From NCBI RefSeq assembly GCF_030056705.1, contig NZ_JASHIC010000019.1, positions 99,107 through 163,106 of the forward strand: 64,000 nucleotides of DNA, read 5' to 3'. Under the pieces are notes generated by a model. That model had not been told where the DNA came from. It saw nothing but the letters and a program-made list of their open reading frames with translations, and ran no database searches. Shown here piece after piece: positions 27,776 to 37,850 of the stretch; the stretch's first letter is position 1; each line of letters begins with the position of its first letter. The DNA is from Flectobacillus longus. GTDB taxonomy: Bacteria; Bacteroidota; Bacteroidia; Cytophagales; Spirosomataceae. The position numbers were made by a program, and so were the translations under genes.

Positions 27776-30700
27776 TTACTTGAACTTACTAGCAATCACC
27801 GCTAAAGAGCTAAGGTTGGCCGTTCGGTCTGCTGTTTTGGCGGTATTTGAATTAATGCTATTCAAAAGACGATTCATATCACCTCGCATTCCTCTAAGCT
27901 CAGACAAAATCTCTCTTTCGGTTAGATTACTGTCTTTGAGTTCCTGCACCGTGTTGGTAACTCCTGAAGCTATTTCCTTTTGAAGCTTGGTATTTTCGGC
28001 AATGGCTTGTTCCTGCGCTGTGGTGTCTCCCATGCCATTGTTTGCCGCCGGGCTATTGCCGTCCCCTGCTGTAGTGTTTGCTTCTGCTTGAACTGCATCA
28101 CTTTGCTGTTTTTCCTCTTGTTGCTGTCTTTCAGCTTCTCGTTTTTCTCGGATACGGTCTTGTACACTTTCATCAAGTGTACCACCGTTATCGAACATCA
28201 AACCGCCATCTCGGTAAATAGGGGCACCGTTCCTGTGTAGTGAGCTGTGCAAAAGCTTATCTACTACAGGTCTGTTGTTTTGGTAGGTGTTCCTAGACAA
28301 AATCATGATAGGCTCACCACCCTCCATTTCTCCAATTTCATGGCCAGTAGTACGGTCGATAAGTTGAATACCAGCATCACCGTATTTGTTGCCATGTCTA
28401 GAGCCTTGAGGCACCCCAGCGTTTTTGATGACTGCCCCTTTTTGAGCAAAGGTTCTAGAGCTGATAGATGCCACTTGTACTGCTGTCATTACTCCAGCCG
28501 CTGCCGCTGCAATAAGACCAAAAGGCCAACCAAACATTGCCAAGGATTTTACCACTGCCAAAGCTCCATTAATCAGTGCCTGAGCAATATCCATTTTCTT
28601 TTGCTTTTCGAAGGCCTCTTTTCTTAGCTGTTGTTCTTTGGCAGCATATTGTTTGTTTAGCTCGTCGGTTTTGGACTCGTACTCATCTTTACTGATGAGT
28701 CCTTTACTGTACTTTTCCTCCCAAGCTTTAAGCTGTGTTTCCTTTTCTTTGTTGAGGTTATTTACATCTTGTTGTAGGCGTAAATCACTAAGTTTTTTCA
28801 AAAAGTCAAAACCCATATTGGCATATTCTCCAACCTTATCGGTATGACTTACAAAGTTTTTGGTTCTAGCATCTAGGTTTTTGGTATCAGCTCCAAGTTT
28901 AGCGGTGAGTCCATCGATAAAACCATTATAATCGCCATCCATTAAGGCTTTGAGACCTGCATAAAACTTTTTGTGATTTTCTTCTCTTAGTTTGTTGTGG
29001 TCTTCCTGCTCCTTGGTTTTGGCTTGTTGGTAGTTAGCGATTGCCAGCGAACTTTCAGCCAAATACTTTTGATCGAGACTCATTTGGTCAGCTCTGTACC
29101 TTCTATGAATTTCTGTAGTGTCTCGTCCAGAGGCTGTCGCTTTGGCTACTTCAGATTCATACGCTTCCTGAAGGGTTCGTTTTTCGGCTTGTAATTCAGC
29201 ATCGAGTTTAGCCAAGGTTTCTCGCTTTTCGATATCAAGGCGCTGAAGCTTTAGCCTCTGAATTTCGTTTTGATTATTTCGAGCTGTTAGTAATTCAAAC
29301 TCATTAATGGCTTTTTCGGCATCGAATGAGTTCTTTATTTTAGCTTGGCGTTTGGTATCCTGGTCTTTGGCGATTTCACTAGCTGCCTTTTTTTCATCGG
29401 CTACTTTTTCGTTTCGAGCTTTGGTTTCTAAAGCATCAATATCACGAATGAGTTTATCGTTAAGGGCTTTTTCCCATGCAGCTTTGGTGGTTTGACTAGC
29501 CTTTGACTGGGCAATTTGCGCCAATTCCTGTTGGTGCTTAAACTTGAGCTGGGCAACTTCTCTGGCATTTTCGTCTTTGATACGTTCAATATCCATCTTT
29601 TTGATTTCATTGAGCGCTTGATTTTCTTCTTTTAATTGGTCCTCACGTTCTTTTTGCGCTTTTTCTTTGGCACGTTTTATTTCCTCCTGACGATGTTTTG
29701 CCGCTGCTATTTCCTTTTTAGAAAGGGTTTCTTTATGTTCCGAAACGTCATTTTCGGCAATGGCTTTAGTAGTCTTTTTGGAAGCGTCAGCCGTGTTGTT
29801 AAGGTGCTTTTGATGTTCACTTTCTTGGGCTTTTCTGCCCTCGTTCATCTTTTCTGCATAGCCTTGAGAAAATGCAGTGCCAATTTTATTACCAGCTTGT
29901 TTGAATATATCGGGAGTAATAGCAGATAATAGTCCAGTAAATATTCCAACTGCTTTCTGTGCAAGCGCTATAAAACTATTGATTGGAGCAGTTAGAGCAA
30001 CAATTCCAGTTTTTAAGTATCCTAGCACAGTGCTAACAATTGCCCAGCCTGTATTTAGAATGGACATCATTTTTTCTACTCCCGTACTTATTACGCTTAC
30101 AGCTCCTTGAATCAGGGTTGATTCTTGGATAAATGACGTGATTTTAGTGGTGAGCTTTTGTACATAATCAACCCCTACTTTGATACTTTCCCATAAACCA
30201 TTTATAACAGCTCGCAAAGATTCAGAATTTTTGTACCAGGTAATTAGACCACCCACCAATAAGGCGATACCTGCTACTACAGCTCCAATGGGATTGGCTG
30301 TAAGAGCTGTATTTAACAACCATTGAGCGGATGTGCTTGCAGTTTTGGCAATTGTAGCCGCTTTTTCACCTGCCGCATGAGCTAAACTTGAGGCCGTCGC
30401 TACAATTAAATGCCCATTGAAAGCCAATATTGCTGCCCCAAGGGCAATGAACATATCTTTATTTTCACGAACAAATGAAGGTATAGCCCTAATGGTATTT
30501 ACAAAAGTGATAAAGCTTGCGATTAGCTTGACAATAACAGGTTCAAGACTAGAGCCAATTTCGACCTTGAGGGTATTTAGTGTAGAGGTTGCTTGCTTTG
30601 TCTGAAAATCTAAGGTACTGGTATTAATTGCTGCCTGAGTGTAAGCCTCGTTCGTTCCAGTGATTCGTTTTGTTAATTCTGTAATCTCTTTACCATGAGT

Positions 30701-31858
30701 AATGATATGTTGGGCTGCCGTAACGTTTTCTTTACCAAATAACTTTGCTATCTCGGCAGTAGAAAGTTGTTTTTTGCCAAGATTTTCAATCGCTTTATCC
30801 AATCCTACTACCTGTGGATTGGTCTCATTTGCACCCGCTGAAAGGGTCAATAATACGTTTTTGAGCTGGGTACCTGCTTCACCACCTTTTAGGGAAATGG
30901 AGCTAAGTGATTGGAGAACAGCATTGGTTTGCTCAAAGCTGACTTTTGAAGAGGCTGCCACCGTACCTGAATTTTTGAGGGCTGATGCCATTTGGTCAAT
31001 TTCGGCTGAGCCTTCTTTGGCACCTGCTGCCATTACGTTAATGAAGCGACTGGCTGAGCTGGCTGGTTCGCCGAACTGGTTTAAGCTACTGGCAAGGGCA
31101 TCAGTTGCAGGACCCAGCTCCATTTTACTTGCTTGAGCTAATTTGATAGCCTCGTTGGTAGTAGAGGCAAGTAGTTCTTTTTGATCGAGCAATTCGGGTT
31201 TAGCAGAAGCCATCATTTTATAGGCCTCTAACATTTCGCTTCCCATCATACCAAACTCTGGAGCTGTTTGTTTAGCTGTATCGGTTAGATATTTGAGGTC
31301 GTCACCAGTGGCGCCAGTAACGGCAGATAAATCAGCCGCTGCACTTTGGAAAACCTTAAATTCTCTAACACTGTCTGATACGAAATCATAAACGGCTTTT
31401 CCTGCCTCAAAAACTGAAACCACGGAAAATGCACGGGTAAAATCTTCTTTGAATTGTTCCCAGATAGGTGTCTGCTTTACTGTTTCCTCGCCAACACCTC
31501 TCATATCTTCTCTTACGCCTTGCAAGATAGGATTGATCTGTTTTAACTTTTCTGCCGCCGCATTATATTCGTCAGAGCCTACAACACTATCCTTCATGAC
31601 TTTAACCATGTCACGCTGAAGGTCAGTTAGCTGTTTAACCGTTAGCTCGCTAAGGTCCATTTGGTGACGAGCTGTTTCTACGGCACTGGCTAGCTCACGG
31701 ACAACAGCCTTTTGGTCTGCCCATTCTTTGGTTCCTTTTTCAAGGCCAGCAAGTTTGTCTTTAGCTTCTACGAGTTGAGCTTCTATTTGGGAGAGTTCAC
31801 TAAGGAAGGGGCGCCCATCAAGGCGAAAAACTACGGTACTTTCTTCTACAAGATTCAT
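27776..31858 (-). CDS. Phage tail tape measure protein
   Basis: A 1,360-residue protein that sets tail length and helps DNA entry. The N-terminal third carries the TP901-type tape measure domain (NQFGEPASSASRFINVMAAG, NVLLTLSAGANETNPQV, LFGKENVTAAQH). A hydrophobic region (about 470-550) follows. The rest is a very long Lys/Glu-rich coiled coil (about 700-1,080), then a Gly-rich and hydrophobic segment near 1,110-1,150. It is the last leftward structural gene. The start codon abuts a perfect 13-bp inverted repeat. Between it and the other tail genes a plus-strand gene is inserted. Confidence 0.93.
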   Translation of the reverse strand: MNLVEESTVVFRLDGRPFLSELSQIEAQLVEAKDKLAGLEKGTKEWADQKAVVRELASAVETARHQMDLSELTVKQLTDLQRDMVKVMKDSVVGSDEYNAAAEKLKQINPILQGVREDMRGVGEETVKQTPIWEQFKEDFTRAFSVVSVFEAGKAVYDFVSDSVREFKVFQSAAADLSAVTGATGDDLKYLTDTAKQTAPEFGMMGSEMLEAYKMMASAKPELLDQKELLASTTNEAIKLAQASKMELGPATDALASSLNQFGEPASSASRFINVMAAGAKEGSAEIDQMASALKNSGTVAASSKVSFEQTNAVLQSLSSISLKGGEAGTQLKNVLLTLSAGANETNPQVVGLDKAIENLGKKQLSTAEIAKLFGKENVTAAQHIITHGKEITELTKRITGTNEAYTQAAINTSTLDFQTKQATSTLNTLKVEIGSSLEPVIVKLIASFITFVNTIRAIPSFVRENKDMFIALGAAILAFNGHLIVATASSLAHAAGEKAATIAKTASTSAQWLLNTALTANPIGAVVAGIALLVGGLITWYKNSESLRAVINGLWESIKVGVDYVQKLTTKITSFIQESTLIQGAVSVISTGVEKMMSILNTGWAIVSTVLGYLKTGIVALTAPINSFIALAQKAVGIFTGLLSAITPDIFKQAGNKIGTAFSQGYAEKMNEGRKAQESEHQKHLNNTADASKKTTKAIAENDVSEHKETLSKKEIAAAKHRQEEIKRAKEKAQKEREDQLKEENQALNEIKKMDIERIKDENAREVAQLKFKHQQELAQIAQSKASQTTKAAWEKALNDKLIRDIDALETKARNEKVADEKKAASEIAKDQDTKRQAKIKNSFDAEKAINEFELLTARNNQNEIQRLKLQRLDIEKRETLAKLDAELQAEKRTLQEAYESEVAKATASGRDTTEIHRRYRADQMSLDQKYLAESSLAIANYQQAKTKEQEDHNKLREENHKKFYAGLKALMDGDYNGFIDGLTAKLGADTKNLDARTKNFVSHTDKVGEYANMGFDFLKKLSDLRLQQDVNNLNKEKETQLKAWEEKYSKGLISKDEYESKTDELNKQYAAKEQQLRKEAFEKQKKMDIAQALINGALAVVKSLAMFGWPFGLIAAAAAGVMTAVQVASISSRTFAQKGAVIKNAGVPQGSRHGNKYGDAGIQLIDRTTGHEIGEMEGGEPIMILSRNTYQNNRPVVDKLLHSSLHRNGAPIYRDGGLMFDNGGTLDESVQDRIREKREAERQQQEEKQQSDAVQAEANTTAGDGNSPAANNGMGDTTAQEQAIAENTKLQKEIASGVTNTVQELKDSNLTEREILSELRGMRGDMNRLLNSINSNTAKTADRTANLSSLAVIASKFK

Positions 31859-31890
31859 TGGTATAGAATAGTTTGATTATTCTATACCAA
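31858..31890. promoter_or_regulatory. Perfect 13-bp inverted repeat at the tape measure start
   Basis: TTGGTATAGAATA (31858-31870) is exactly complementary to 31878-31890 across a 7-nt loop. The arm touches the tape measure start codon; in its mRNA the hairpin would sit directly before AUG. It could be an operator shared by the divergent genes, or a translational control hairpin. Confidence 0.55.
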
Positions 31891-31941
31891 GTTCAATTTA
31901 TTAATTTGAATTGAATAGGAAAAAAGTTGTCTCAATTGGGC

Positions 31942-33267
31942 ATGATGTTTGGTTTTATATTTTTAACTTATATTATCACTTTACAAACAACACTTATGAT
32001 AGATAGAATAGCTTTATCGATGGCAAGAATTAAGTCAGGGATACAACAGCCGGAAAGAGACCTAGATGTAAATATAAGTACGCTCTTTTCAAATACACTT
32101 CCATTAATAACCATTAGAGAAATTTTACAAAAGTTAGAGGATGTCACATCGTCTATTTCTACAATTGCGTCTGATAACCTTCAGTACAATTTTATACAGG
32201 GTGTTCAGAATAAATTAACAACTTATGAGACGATATCCATAACATATTGGAGTGGTGACCTACTTTATTTGAATGGGCAGCCCTTAATTAACTTTCTTAA
32301 TTACCTCACAGAAATAGAGAACAAAATTCTAAAAATTCAGATCTCAAATTTATTTTCATTAAGAGATGTGGCTAGACTGAGAGAAGATTTTGAGCATTTT
32401 AATAAGATTTATGAAGAAGTTCAATTAAAATCTGATTTTATAGAACAGTCCCATAAAACTGTTTTTGCTTTCGAAGCCTTTAGAGGTGAATTAGATCGTA
32501 AAAGTGAGAAGCTTTCTGTTGACTTATTAGAGGTTCAAAAAGATACAGATATGGTTTTGGGTCTAAAGAATAATGCAATTGCTAATATTTCAGTTATGAC
32601 TAAGTTGGAAAATCAGGCAAAACAGATTGTCGATGACTGTAAAGCTGCTTTTAGTGCTTCTACAACTGTAGGGTTAGCAAAATCCTTTTCAAGCAAGGCC
32701 ATACAGTTGCAAGTTATTATGGCTTTCTGGGTCATCGTACTTTTTCTGACATTAATGTTCGGTATAAAGTTTGGTACTTCTAGGCTTGATACTTTGTTAT
32801 CTGAAGTTGAGGTTGTAACCAAAGTTACAACTTCTAAAGATACCATTACAATTAACTGGTCAGTGGTATTAATAAAATTAATTTTAGTTATTATTTCATT
32901 TGGGGGAACAATTTGGGCAGCATGGTTAGCGACCAAACAGATCGGGATGTATTTTAGATTATCTGAAGATTATGGATATAAGTCAGCTTTAGCAAAAGCT
33001 TACAGTGGGTATAAATTTGAAGCGGAAAGAATAGACAAATCTTTCTATAATAAACTATTCAACATTGCTTTGGAACGACTAGACGAATCACCAGTTCGAC
33101 TTGTCGATGATAAAGACTCCAAGAACACACCTATTCAAGAATTTCTGGAAAGTAAGATGTTTTCAAAAATTGTAGAGGTAGCTCCACAACTGAAAGATGA
33201 TTTAATTGAACTTATAAAGTCCTATGGGAAAAAAGACTTAGAAAAGAAAGAAGAGAAAAAGGAGTGA
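31942..33267 (+). CDS. Membrane protein of unknown function, probable phage cargo gene
   Basis: About 441 residues from the ATG at 31942 (a TTG at 31927 is in frame). One hydrophobic segment is at the N-terminus. A long helical, possibly coiled-coil region follows. Two further membrane helices lie at ~260-278 (AFWVIVLFLTLMFGIKFG) and ~310-335. The segment AAWLATKQIGMYFRLSEDYG, with YKSALAKAYSGYKFEAERI after it, recalls a C-terminal region seen in bacterial membrane proteins of unknown role. It is the only plus-strand gene in the tail region, is AT-rich, and has its own hairpin at the end: a typical moron. Superinfection exclusion or host defence is possible but unproven. Confidence 0.6.
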   Translation: MMFGFIFLTYIITLQTTLMIDRIALSMARIKSGIQQPERDLDVNISTLFSNTLPLITIREILQKLEDVTSSISTIASDNLQYNFIQGVQNKLTTYETISITYWSGDLLYLNGQPLINFLNYLTEIENKILKIQISNLFSLRDVARLREDFEHFNKIYEEVQLKSDFIEQSHKTVFAFEAFRGELDRKSEKLSVDLLEVQKDTDMVLGLKNNAIANISVMTKLENQAKQIVDDCKAAFSASTTVGLAKSFSSKAIQLQVIMAFWVIVLFLTLMFGIKFGTSRLDTLLSEVEVVTKVTTSKDTITINWSVVLIKLILVIISFGGTIWAAWLATKQIGMYFRLSEDYGYKSALAKAYSGYKFEAERIDKSFYNKLFNIALERLDESPVRLVDDKDSKNTPIQEFLESKMFSKIVEVAPQLKDDLIELIKSYGKKDLEKKEEKKE

Positions 33268-33336
33268 GTCTTTAAGTTAAACTGTCTTATTAGTGTTGAG
33301 AGGCTCAAAGGAATGGCGAAAATACCTTACTAAATA

Positions 33337-33368
33337 AACAGAATAGGCAGAATCTTGCCTATTCTGTT
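33337..33368. terminator. Hairpin between convergent cargo and tail genes
   Basis: A perfect 13-bp stem (33337-33349 with 33356-33368) and 6-nt loop. It overlaps the stop codon of the leftward gene ending at 33367. The T-richer side is leftward. Confidence 0.65.
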
Positions 33369-33906
33369 ATATTTCCATTTTCTTTGCAACCTCTGAGGTA
33401 ATTAACTCTGCAATTGAGCCCTGCATCCTTCTTCTAACATCCCTTACAAACATTGACCTTCCTTTGTTGTACCAGCCGTCGCCACGACGTCTTACAGTTC
33501 CTCTGTTTACTCGATTGTATGCCATTGCGTAGGCTAGGCGGTTGATGGCTATGCTTGTGATGGGCATTCTTTTGGCTCCGTAGTACCCAGGGATTCCATT
33601 AAAATCTGATAGCCCTTTAAAAGCTATAAACTTTTTTAGCCCTTCAATCAATACTCCTTCAGGGTCGGGTTTGCCACCTCTAAACTGCATCGTTTTTAGA
33701 TCCAAAAATCTTCCGTAATGATGGAAACTGATTTTTACCTCAGCGTACAGCTCACTTGCCACAACAATTACCGATTTTTTGAACTGTTCGTGTAGCTCAT
33801 TGGTAAGCACCAAACCCCGTTCTTTGATAAATCGTTGGAAATACAAGACGGCAGCATCTTGTATTTCATTTAGCTCTGTTTCGAAAAGTTTTTCTAATTC
33901 TTCCAT
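33367..33906 (-). CDS. Phage tail-region protein, unknown
   Basis: A 179-residue basic protein from MEELEKLFETELNE. The ATG shares its A with the TGA of the upstream gene at 33906, which decides the start over a longer frame from 33963. A helical N-terminus leads into a C-terminal part rich in Arg (NRVNRGTVRRRGDGWYNKGR, FVRDVRRRM). Position between tail hub and tape measure genes suggests a tail component or assembly factor. Confidence 0.6.
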   Translation of the reverse strand: MEELEKLFETELNEIQDAAVLYFQRFIKERGLVLTNELHEQFKKSVIVVASELYAEVKISFHHYGRFLDLKTMQFRGGKPDPEGVLIEGLKKFIAFKGLSDFNGIPGYYGAKRMPITSIAINRLAYAMAYNRVNRGTVRRRGDGWYNKGRSMFVRDVRRRMQGSIAELITSEVAKKMEI

Positions 33907-35279
33907 CAATAAACACGGTAAGCAGTGCCAATACAGCCTTGAGAGAGGTTGTGTAAAGGACACTCGATTTGGTCAAATAAATAATTTACTCCGTTTATAT
34001 GTACCTTTTGGTCAGGTGTCCACCGTGCCAAATCACTTTCGGTCAGGTACAAGGTTACTGGAGGTATGATAAAGGTGTTTTGGTTGAGCCATTCTTCTTC
34101 TTGGTAATAGCGCTTGAAAAGCCCATTAGTAGTATTCCAAAAAAGCTCAAGGGAATTAGTTTCTGCTTTTGCCAAGGGAATACCGTTTTGTAATCCACTC
34201 CATTGTAAAAGCCTTGGACTAAATGTTTTGTCATTTTGTCCTGCTGTGATGCCTTGTTGGAGAGTATAAGGGAGACCGTTCACCGTAGGGAGGGTACTCC
34301 AAACAGTTTCGATTTTGGTGATATCCTCGCTGGCTCCTGTACTTAGGTAGCTTTCAAGAGGCATGAGTTTTGTGACGCCATCGTCAGAATCCTCGGTAAA
34401 CAATAGTTCCAATCCTGATGATCCAAACGGAATTTTGCCTTTAATGGGGCTTGCCTTTTTACTCCAGTCGAGGGTACATTCAGATTGGAAAATACTTTTT
34501 CGGGTTTTGAACTGGAGGGTACGATTAGGTACATCAAAGAATAGCGCCGAATTGGTAAGCTTGGCAAACTCCAATAAGAATTGCCCTACGGTTAAATCAG
34601 GTAAATGATTTTGCGGTAAAATCGCTCCCAAAGAATCCAAGCTTTGTGTATTGTAGATAATCCAAAGGTTGATTTCGGGAGTATCGAAGCTAAAAACAAA
34701 GCCTGTGTGTGAGGCTATTTGTTCGAGGATATACCTGACAAAAAACATGGGTACTTTTGGCCCGGTGGTATAGCCATTGTTATACTCATTGATTTTACCG
34801 TTGAACCCTTCAGGGGGATTTTGGTAAAATTCGGGCGACCAGATAGAGGGAAATACAAAACCTCCATTTTGATAGGTATTGCCTAAAGTATTGTTGTAAT
34901 TGGTCGGTAAAGCAATGCTCCCAAAGTCGATGCTTCTTAAACTTTTGGTTCTGATATTGCCAAAAGCATCTGCTAAACCAGAAGTATAAGCCAAACGATA
35001 ATTATCAATCGCCTCCATTGGTAGCACGTAACCACGAGTAAGCATATTGGTATTTACATATTGCTCACAGTACATTCGTTGGATGGCCGTCGCTGACTGT
35101 GGATGTCTAAAATACCCCAAAATCCTATCGTTTTGTAAGGTAAAAGGTAGGTTGATTTCCTCGGCATAATCGCCAATAATTTCATCTCGCTGAAACACCG
35201 GACTTTTTCGCACAAGGTTGATGGATGTATCTGGAGAAACGTCTACCGTTTGCCCAGCAATTTTTATAAGTAGTTTCAT
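33906..35279 (-). CDS. Phage tail hub-like protein (putative)
   Basis: 457 residues. The stretch LPDLTVGQFLLEFAKLTNSA followed by LFFDVPNRTLQFKTRKSI resembles the domain of Bacteroidota phage baseplate or tail-hub proteins that anneal to the tape measure end. ILGYFRHPQS and YVLPMEAIDNY lie in the N-terminal part. It overlaps the preceding gene by 4 bp and the next by 1 base, so translation is coupled. The role is from position and pattern. Confidence 0.55.
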   Translation of the reverse strand: MKLLIKIAGQTVDVSPDTSINLVRKSPVFQRDEIIGDYAEEINLPFTLQNDRILGYFRHPQSATAIQRMYCEQYVNTNMLTRGYVLPMEAIDNYRLAYTSGLADAFGNIRTKSLRSIDFGSIALPTNYNNTLGNTYQNGGFVFPSIWSPEFYQNPPEGFNGKINEYNNGYTTGPKVPMFFVRYILEQIASHTGFVFSFDTPEINLWIIYNTQSLDSLGAILPQNHLPDLTVGQFLLEFAKLTNSALFFDVPNRTLQFKTRKSIFQSECTLDWSKKASPIKGKIPFGSSGLELLFTEDSDDGVTKLMPLESYLSTGASEDITKIETVWSTLPTVNGLPYTLQQGITAGQNDKTFSPRLLQWSGLQNGIPLAKAETNSLELFWNTTNGLFKRYYQEEEWLNQNTFIIPPVTLYLTESDLARWTPDQKVHINGVNYLFDQIECPLHNLSQGCIGTAYRVY

Positions 35280-37351
35280 AGGGTTTCGAACAAAACAAAA
35301 ACTTTAGCTTGAGAGGGAAAAGCCACAGAGATTTGATAGATATATGCACCTTCGCCCGCTTGGAATTCGGCAGGGGTAATAGTTTTGGTCGCCAAAGACG
35401 TTCCATTTGCGTAAATCTTCACTCTTACCGATTTATCCCAGCCATAAATAGTCAACATATAAGACTCACCACATGGGAGTAAAATATCATTTTTACCCAC
35501 AGGATACACCTTGGAATTTGGATTGGTATTGTTCTGAATCGCCCAGTGATTACCAAATACCAAATCAGCATTATTACCCGAAGCCGCACCAAGTCCACCG
35601 TTGATTTGGCAGTTCATAGTACTAGGTTTGGTTACATAGCGGTAATTGAACTGATTGACTGGTGGTTGTGGATTCATAGTATAGAATTCTGGCGCCGCAA
35701 GACACGAAGCATATAGATTAGCGTATTCTTGCGTATTGAGAAATGCCCATCTTGCTTTGGCTCGGTTGTCTGCTTCCTCTTGAGACTGTCCGCCAAAGGT
35801 ATTAGCTAGTACAGTTATCGTGGCATAATCTCCATAACTGTTGATACAATTGTTACGGGTATAAGTGCCTTTTTGAGCAATAGCAGTGTTTTTAAAAGGT
35901 GCATTGCCAGCACTACAAGCCGATGAAAGAGCAGGGGCAAAGTAACCTTCAGTACCAGGGAAATTATCTTTAGGAGGCACGCCTTTAACCTTTTCGCCAG
36001 TGTCTTTATACGCCAAAACCAATTGCGAAGCTGCCTGAAATCCTGTTGTTAGACCCGTTTCGGGGTCATAGATACAGTACGGATTTGAAGGAATCCATAC
36101 CAGCTCACGGGTAGTTTGTTGGGGAGCTGTAGGTAGGTCAGAAAAAGCATTTTCGGTTTTGGCAAATTCAAATTCAAAAGTACGTCCAGCCAAATCCTCA
36201 TTATCTTGCGTATAATCGTAGGCGTCGCTATTGAGTGTAACAGGAATAAAGCCATCGTTTGACACTAAATAGATTTCTTTGGCAAACATCAGCTCGTTTA
36301 GGTAGGCGGTTTGGTCGCCATCAAAATAGCCAGTATTGAGATTGAGTACCTTTTTACCCGTGATTTCGGTTACAAATACCTCAGCACTCGAAGCCTGATA
36401 GTTGCTTTCGAGTACTTTTTCGCCCTTGGTACGGTTGACCTTGAGGCTCCCTTGACCAGTGCCAGTGGTTCGAATAGTATCATAACCTCCCAAAGAGTTG
36501 ACAAAAATGACATACCGAGTATTAGGGAAATACTGGGTTTCGAGGGTGTAAGTTCGTATTTCTGTCAAGCGCTGGTTGACATCATTGCTTAACCATACTT
36601 GATAATCTACTACTTTTTTGGTGTCAGTTTCAAGCAAATCAAGCCCCAAGGTTACAAATCCCACAGGGATACAGTAAACGGTGTATTGGGTAGGATTTAC
36701 CAGAAATTGGGGTGTGAGAACAGAAGTGCTGCCATCCGAAAAACTCACTTCTACCCGCACATTGACTTTGCTAGGTTTTGGGAGCAGATTACAAAGCCAG
36801 TATAAGAATTCCGGTTGTTCTCGGTCGATAGTTTTTTCCCTGGGATGGAACGTTAAAAAGGGTTTGTTTTGGTCAAAATAATTGGTGAAAAAATTATCTT
36901 TCCAACCAGGGTATTGATCGGCGCTTAAACCAGCTTTGATGGCAAAAAGCGTCTCTGAAGTAAAAATAGTACCCAGTACCCCAGTATTATTTTTGATAGC
37001 GCTTTTGACCTTAAAAGGTATCGTCATGGAGGCGCAAACCATGATTTGGGTTTGGTTGTACTTAGGTGGGCAATAAGACAATAACCCATCCAAAATAGAA
37101 TCAATCTCGAAATCAGTCCCATAATAAAAGGGAGCACCCGATAACATTTGCATCGGGCGTTCGCTGGCGACACGCTCAGCAAGCTTGACAAATTCGGCAG
37201 ATTGGTAAGCCTTTGGGGTATGAATTTCGATATAGGTCAGTAAGCCAGCTCTTAGGGTAACCAATGGGTCGAAGGCATCCACATGATAGGTAAGCTTATT
37301 TCTGCTAAAACATAAAGGCAGGTGACTGATTCCAGTAGCAAGTGAATCCAT
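35276..37351 (-). CDS. Large phage tail protein with a DUF5977-like segment
   Basis: 691 residues. The C-terminal third contains GTYTRNNCINSYGDYATITV, then NTFGGQSQEEADNRAKARWA and FLNTQEYANLY, matching the DUF5977 repeat of Bacteroidota surface and phage proteins. The N-terminal part has beta-rich sequence. It ends in YQISVAFPSQAKVFVLFETL. It precedes the putative hub gene with a 4-bp overlap and is probably a distal tail or fibre-associated structural protein. Confidence 0.55.
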   Translation of the reverse strand: MDSLATGISHLPLCFSRNKLTYHVDAFDPLVTLRAGLLTYIEIHTPKAYQSAEFVKLAERVASERPMQMLSGAPFYYGTDFEIDSILDGLLSYCPPKYNQTQIMVCASMTIPFKVKSAIKNNTGVLGTIFTSETLFAIKAGLSADQYPGWKDNFFTNYFDQNKPFLTFHPREKTIDREQPEFLYWLCNLLPKPSKVNVRVEVSFSDGSTSVLTPQFLVNPTQYTVYCIPVGFVTLGLDLLETDTKKVVDYQVWLSNDVNQRLTEIRTYTLETQYFPNTRYVIFVNSLGGYDTIRTTGTGQGSLKVNRTKGEKVLESNYQASSAEVFVTEITGKKVLNLNTGYFDGDQTAYLNELMFAKEIYLVSNDGFIPVTLNSDAYDYTQDNEDLAGRTFEFEFAKTENAFSDLPTAPQQTTRELVWIPSNPYCIYDPETGLTTGFQAASQLVLAYKDTGEKVKGVPPKDNFPGTEGYFAPALSSACSAGNAPFKNTAIAQKGTYTRNNCINSYGDYATITVLANTFGGQSQEEADNRAKARWAFLNTQEYANLYASCLAAPEFYTMNPQPPVNQFNYRYVTKPSTMNCQINGGLGAASGNNADLVFGNHWAIQNNTNPNSKVYPVGKNDILLPCGESYMLTIYGWDKSVRVKIYANGTSLATKTITPAEFQAGEGAYIYQISVAFPSQAKVFVLFETL

Positions 37352-37352
37352 A

Positions 37353-37850
37353 TTAATTACAATTACAATGGTTAAAAATCTTGTCGATGTTGTAGGTAAA
37401 AATGATTTCGTTACGCCAGCCCATCGCGTTGGAGTTAGTGATTTTAGAAACCTGATGCAGTTTGTTTTCTATGATTCCACACTCAAACCATTCCGAATTT
37501 TCTACATTAGCTTCTTGCTCCTTGAGTTTCGAGAAGAAACGAATGCTCGCATCGAGGGTTTCGCTCCAAATAGCATCTTGTTCTACAGGGTCGTTGGAGT
37601 TTGGTTTCTTGAGCACAGTTACCCCCAGAACAAAGGAAATATTCATGATATCGTATTCGATAGGTTGCAATACTCCTTCTGAAGTATCCAAAAAGAGACA
37701 GGCCCCTTCCTTGTAATTGCTGGTATAATACTTCTGAATACGCTCAATGATAAATTCGGCTGAGCCTACATGACGAAAATCCACTATGCCAGTAGTGGAT
37801 TTTGCTTGAGCCTCTAAAAAGGCTAACATTTGGGAAAAGTTTGATATCAT
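37353..37850 (-). CDS. Phage protein, possible tail completion/terminator protein
   Basis: 165 residues, not recognised. Mixed alpha/beta, with FLEAQAKSTTGIVDFRHVGS near the N-terminus and FTYNIDKIFNHCNCN at the end. It overlaps the upstream gene by 4 bp and sits one base before the large tail gene, a typical place for a tail completion protein. Confidence 0.45.
   Translation of the reverse strand: MISNFSQMLAFLEAQAKSTTGIVDFRHVGSAEFIIERIQKYYTSNYKEGACLFLDTSEGVLQPIEYDIMNISFVLGVTVLKKPNSNDPVEQDAIWSETLDASIRFFSKLKEQEANVENSEWFECGIIENKLHQVSKITNSNAMGWRNEIIFTYNIDKIFNHCNCN

Noticed and set aside
27776..31858. Many plus-strand open frames opposite the tape measure gene
   Set aside because: They are explained by the Lys/Glu-rich codon bias of the coiled coil on the other strand; no start signals or domain patterns.
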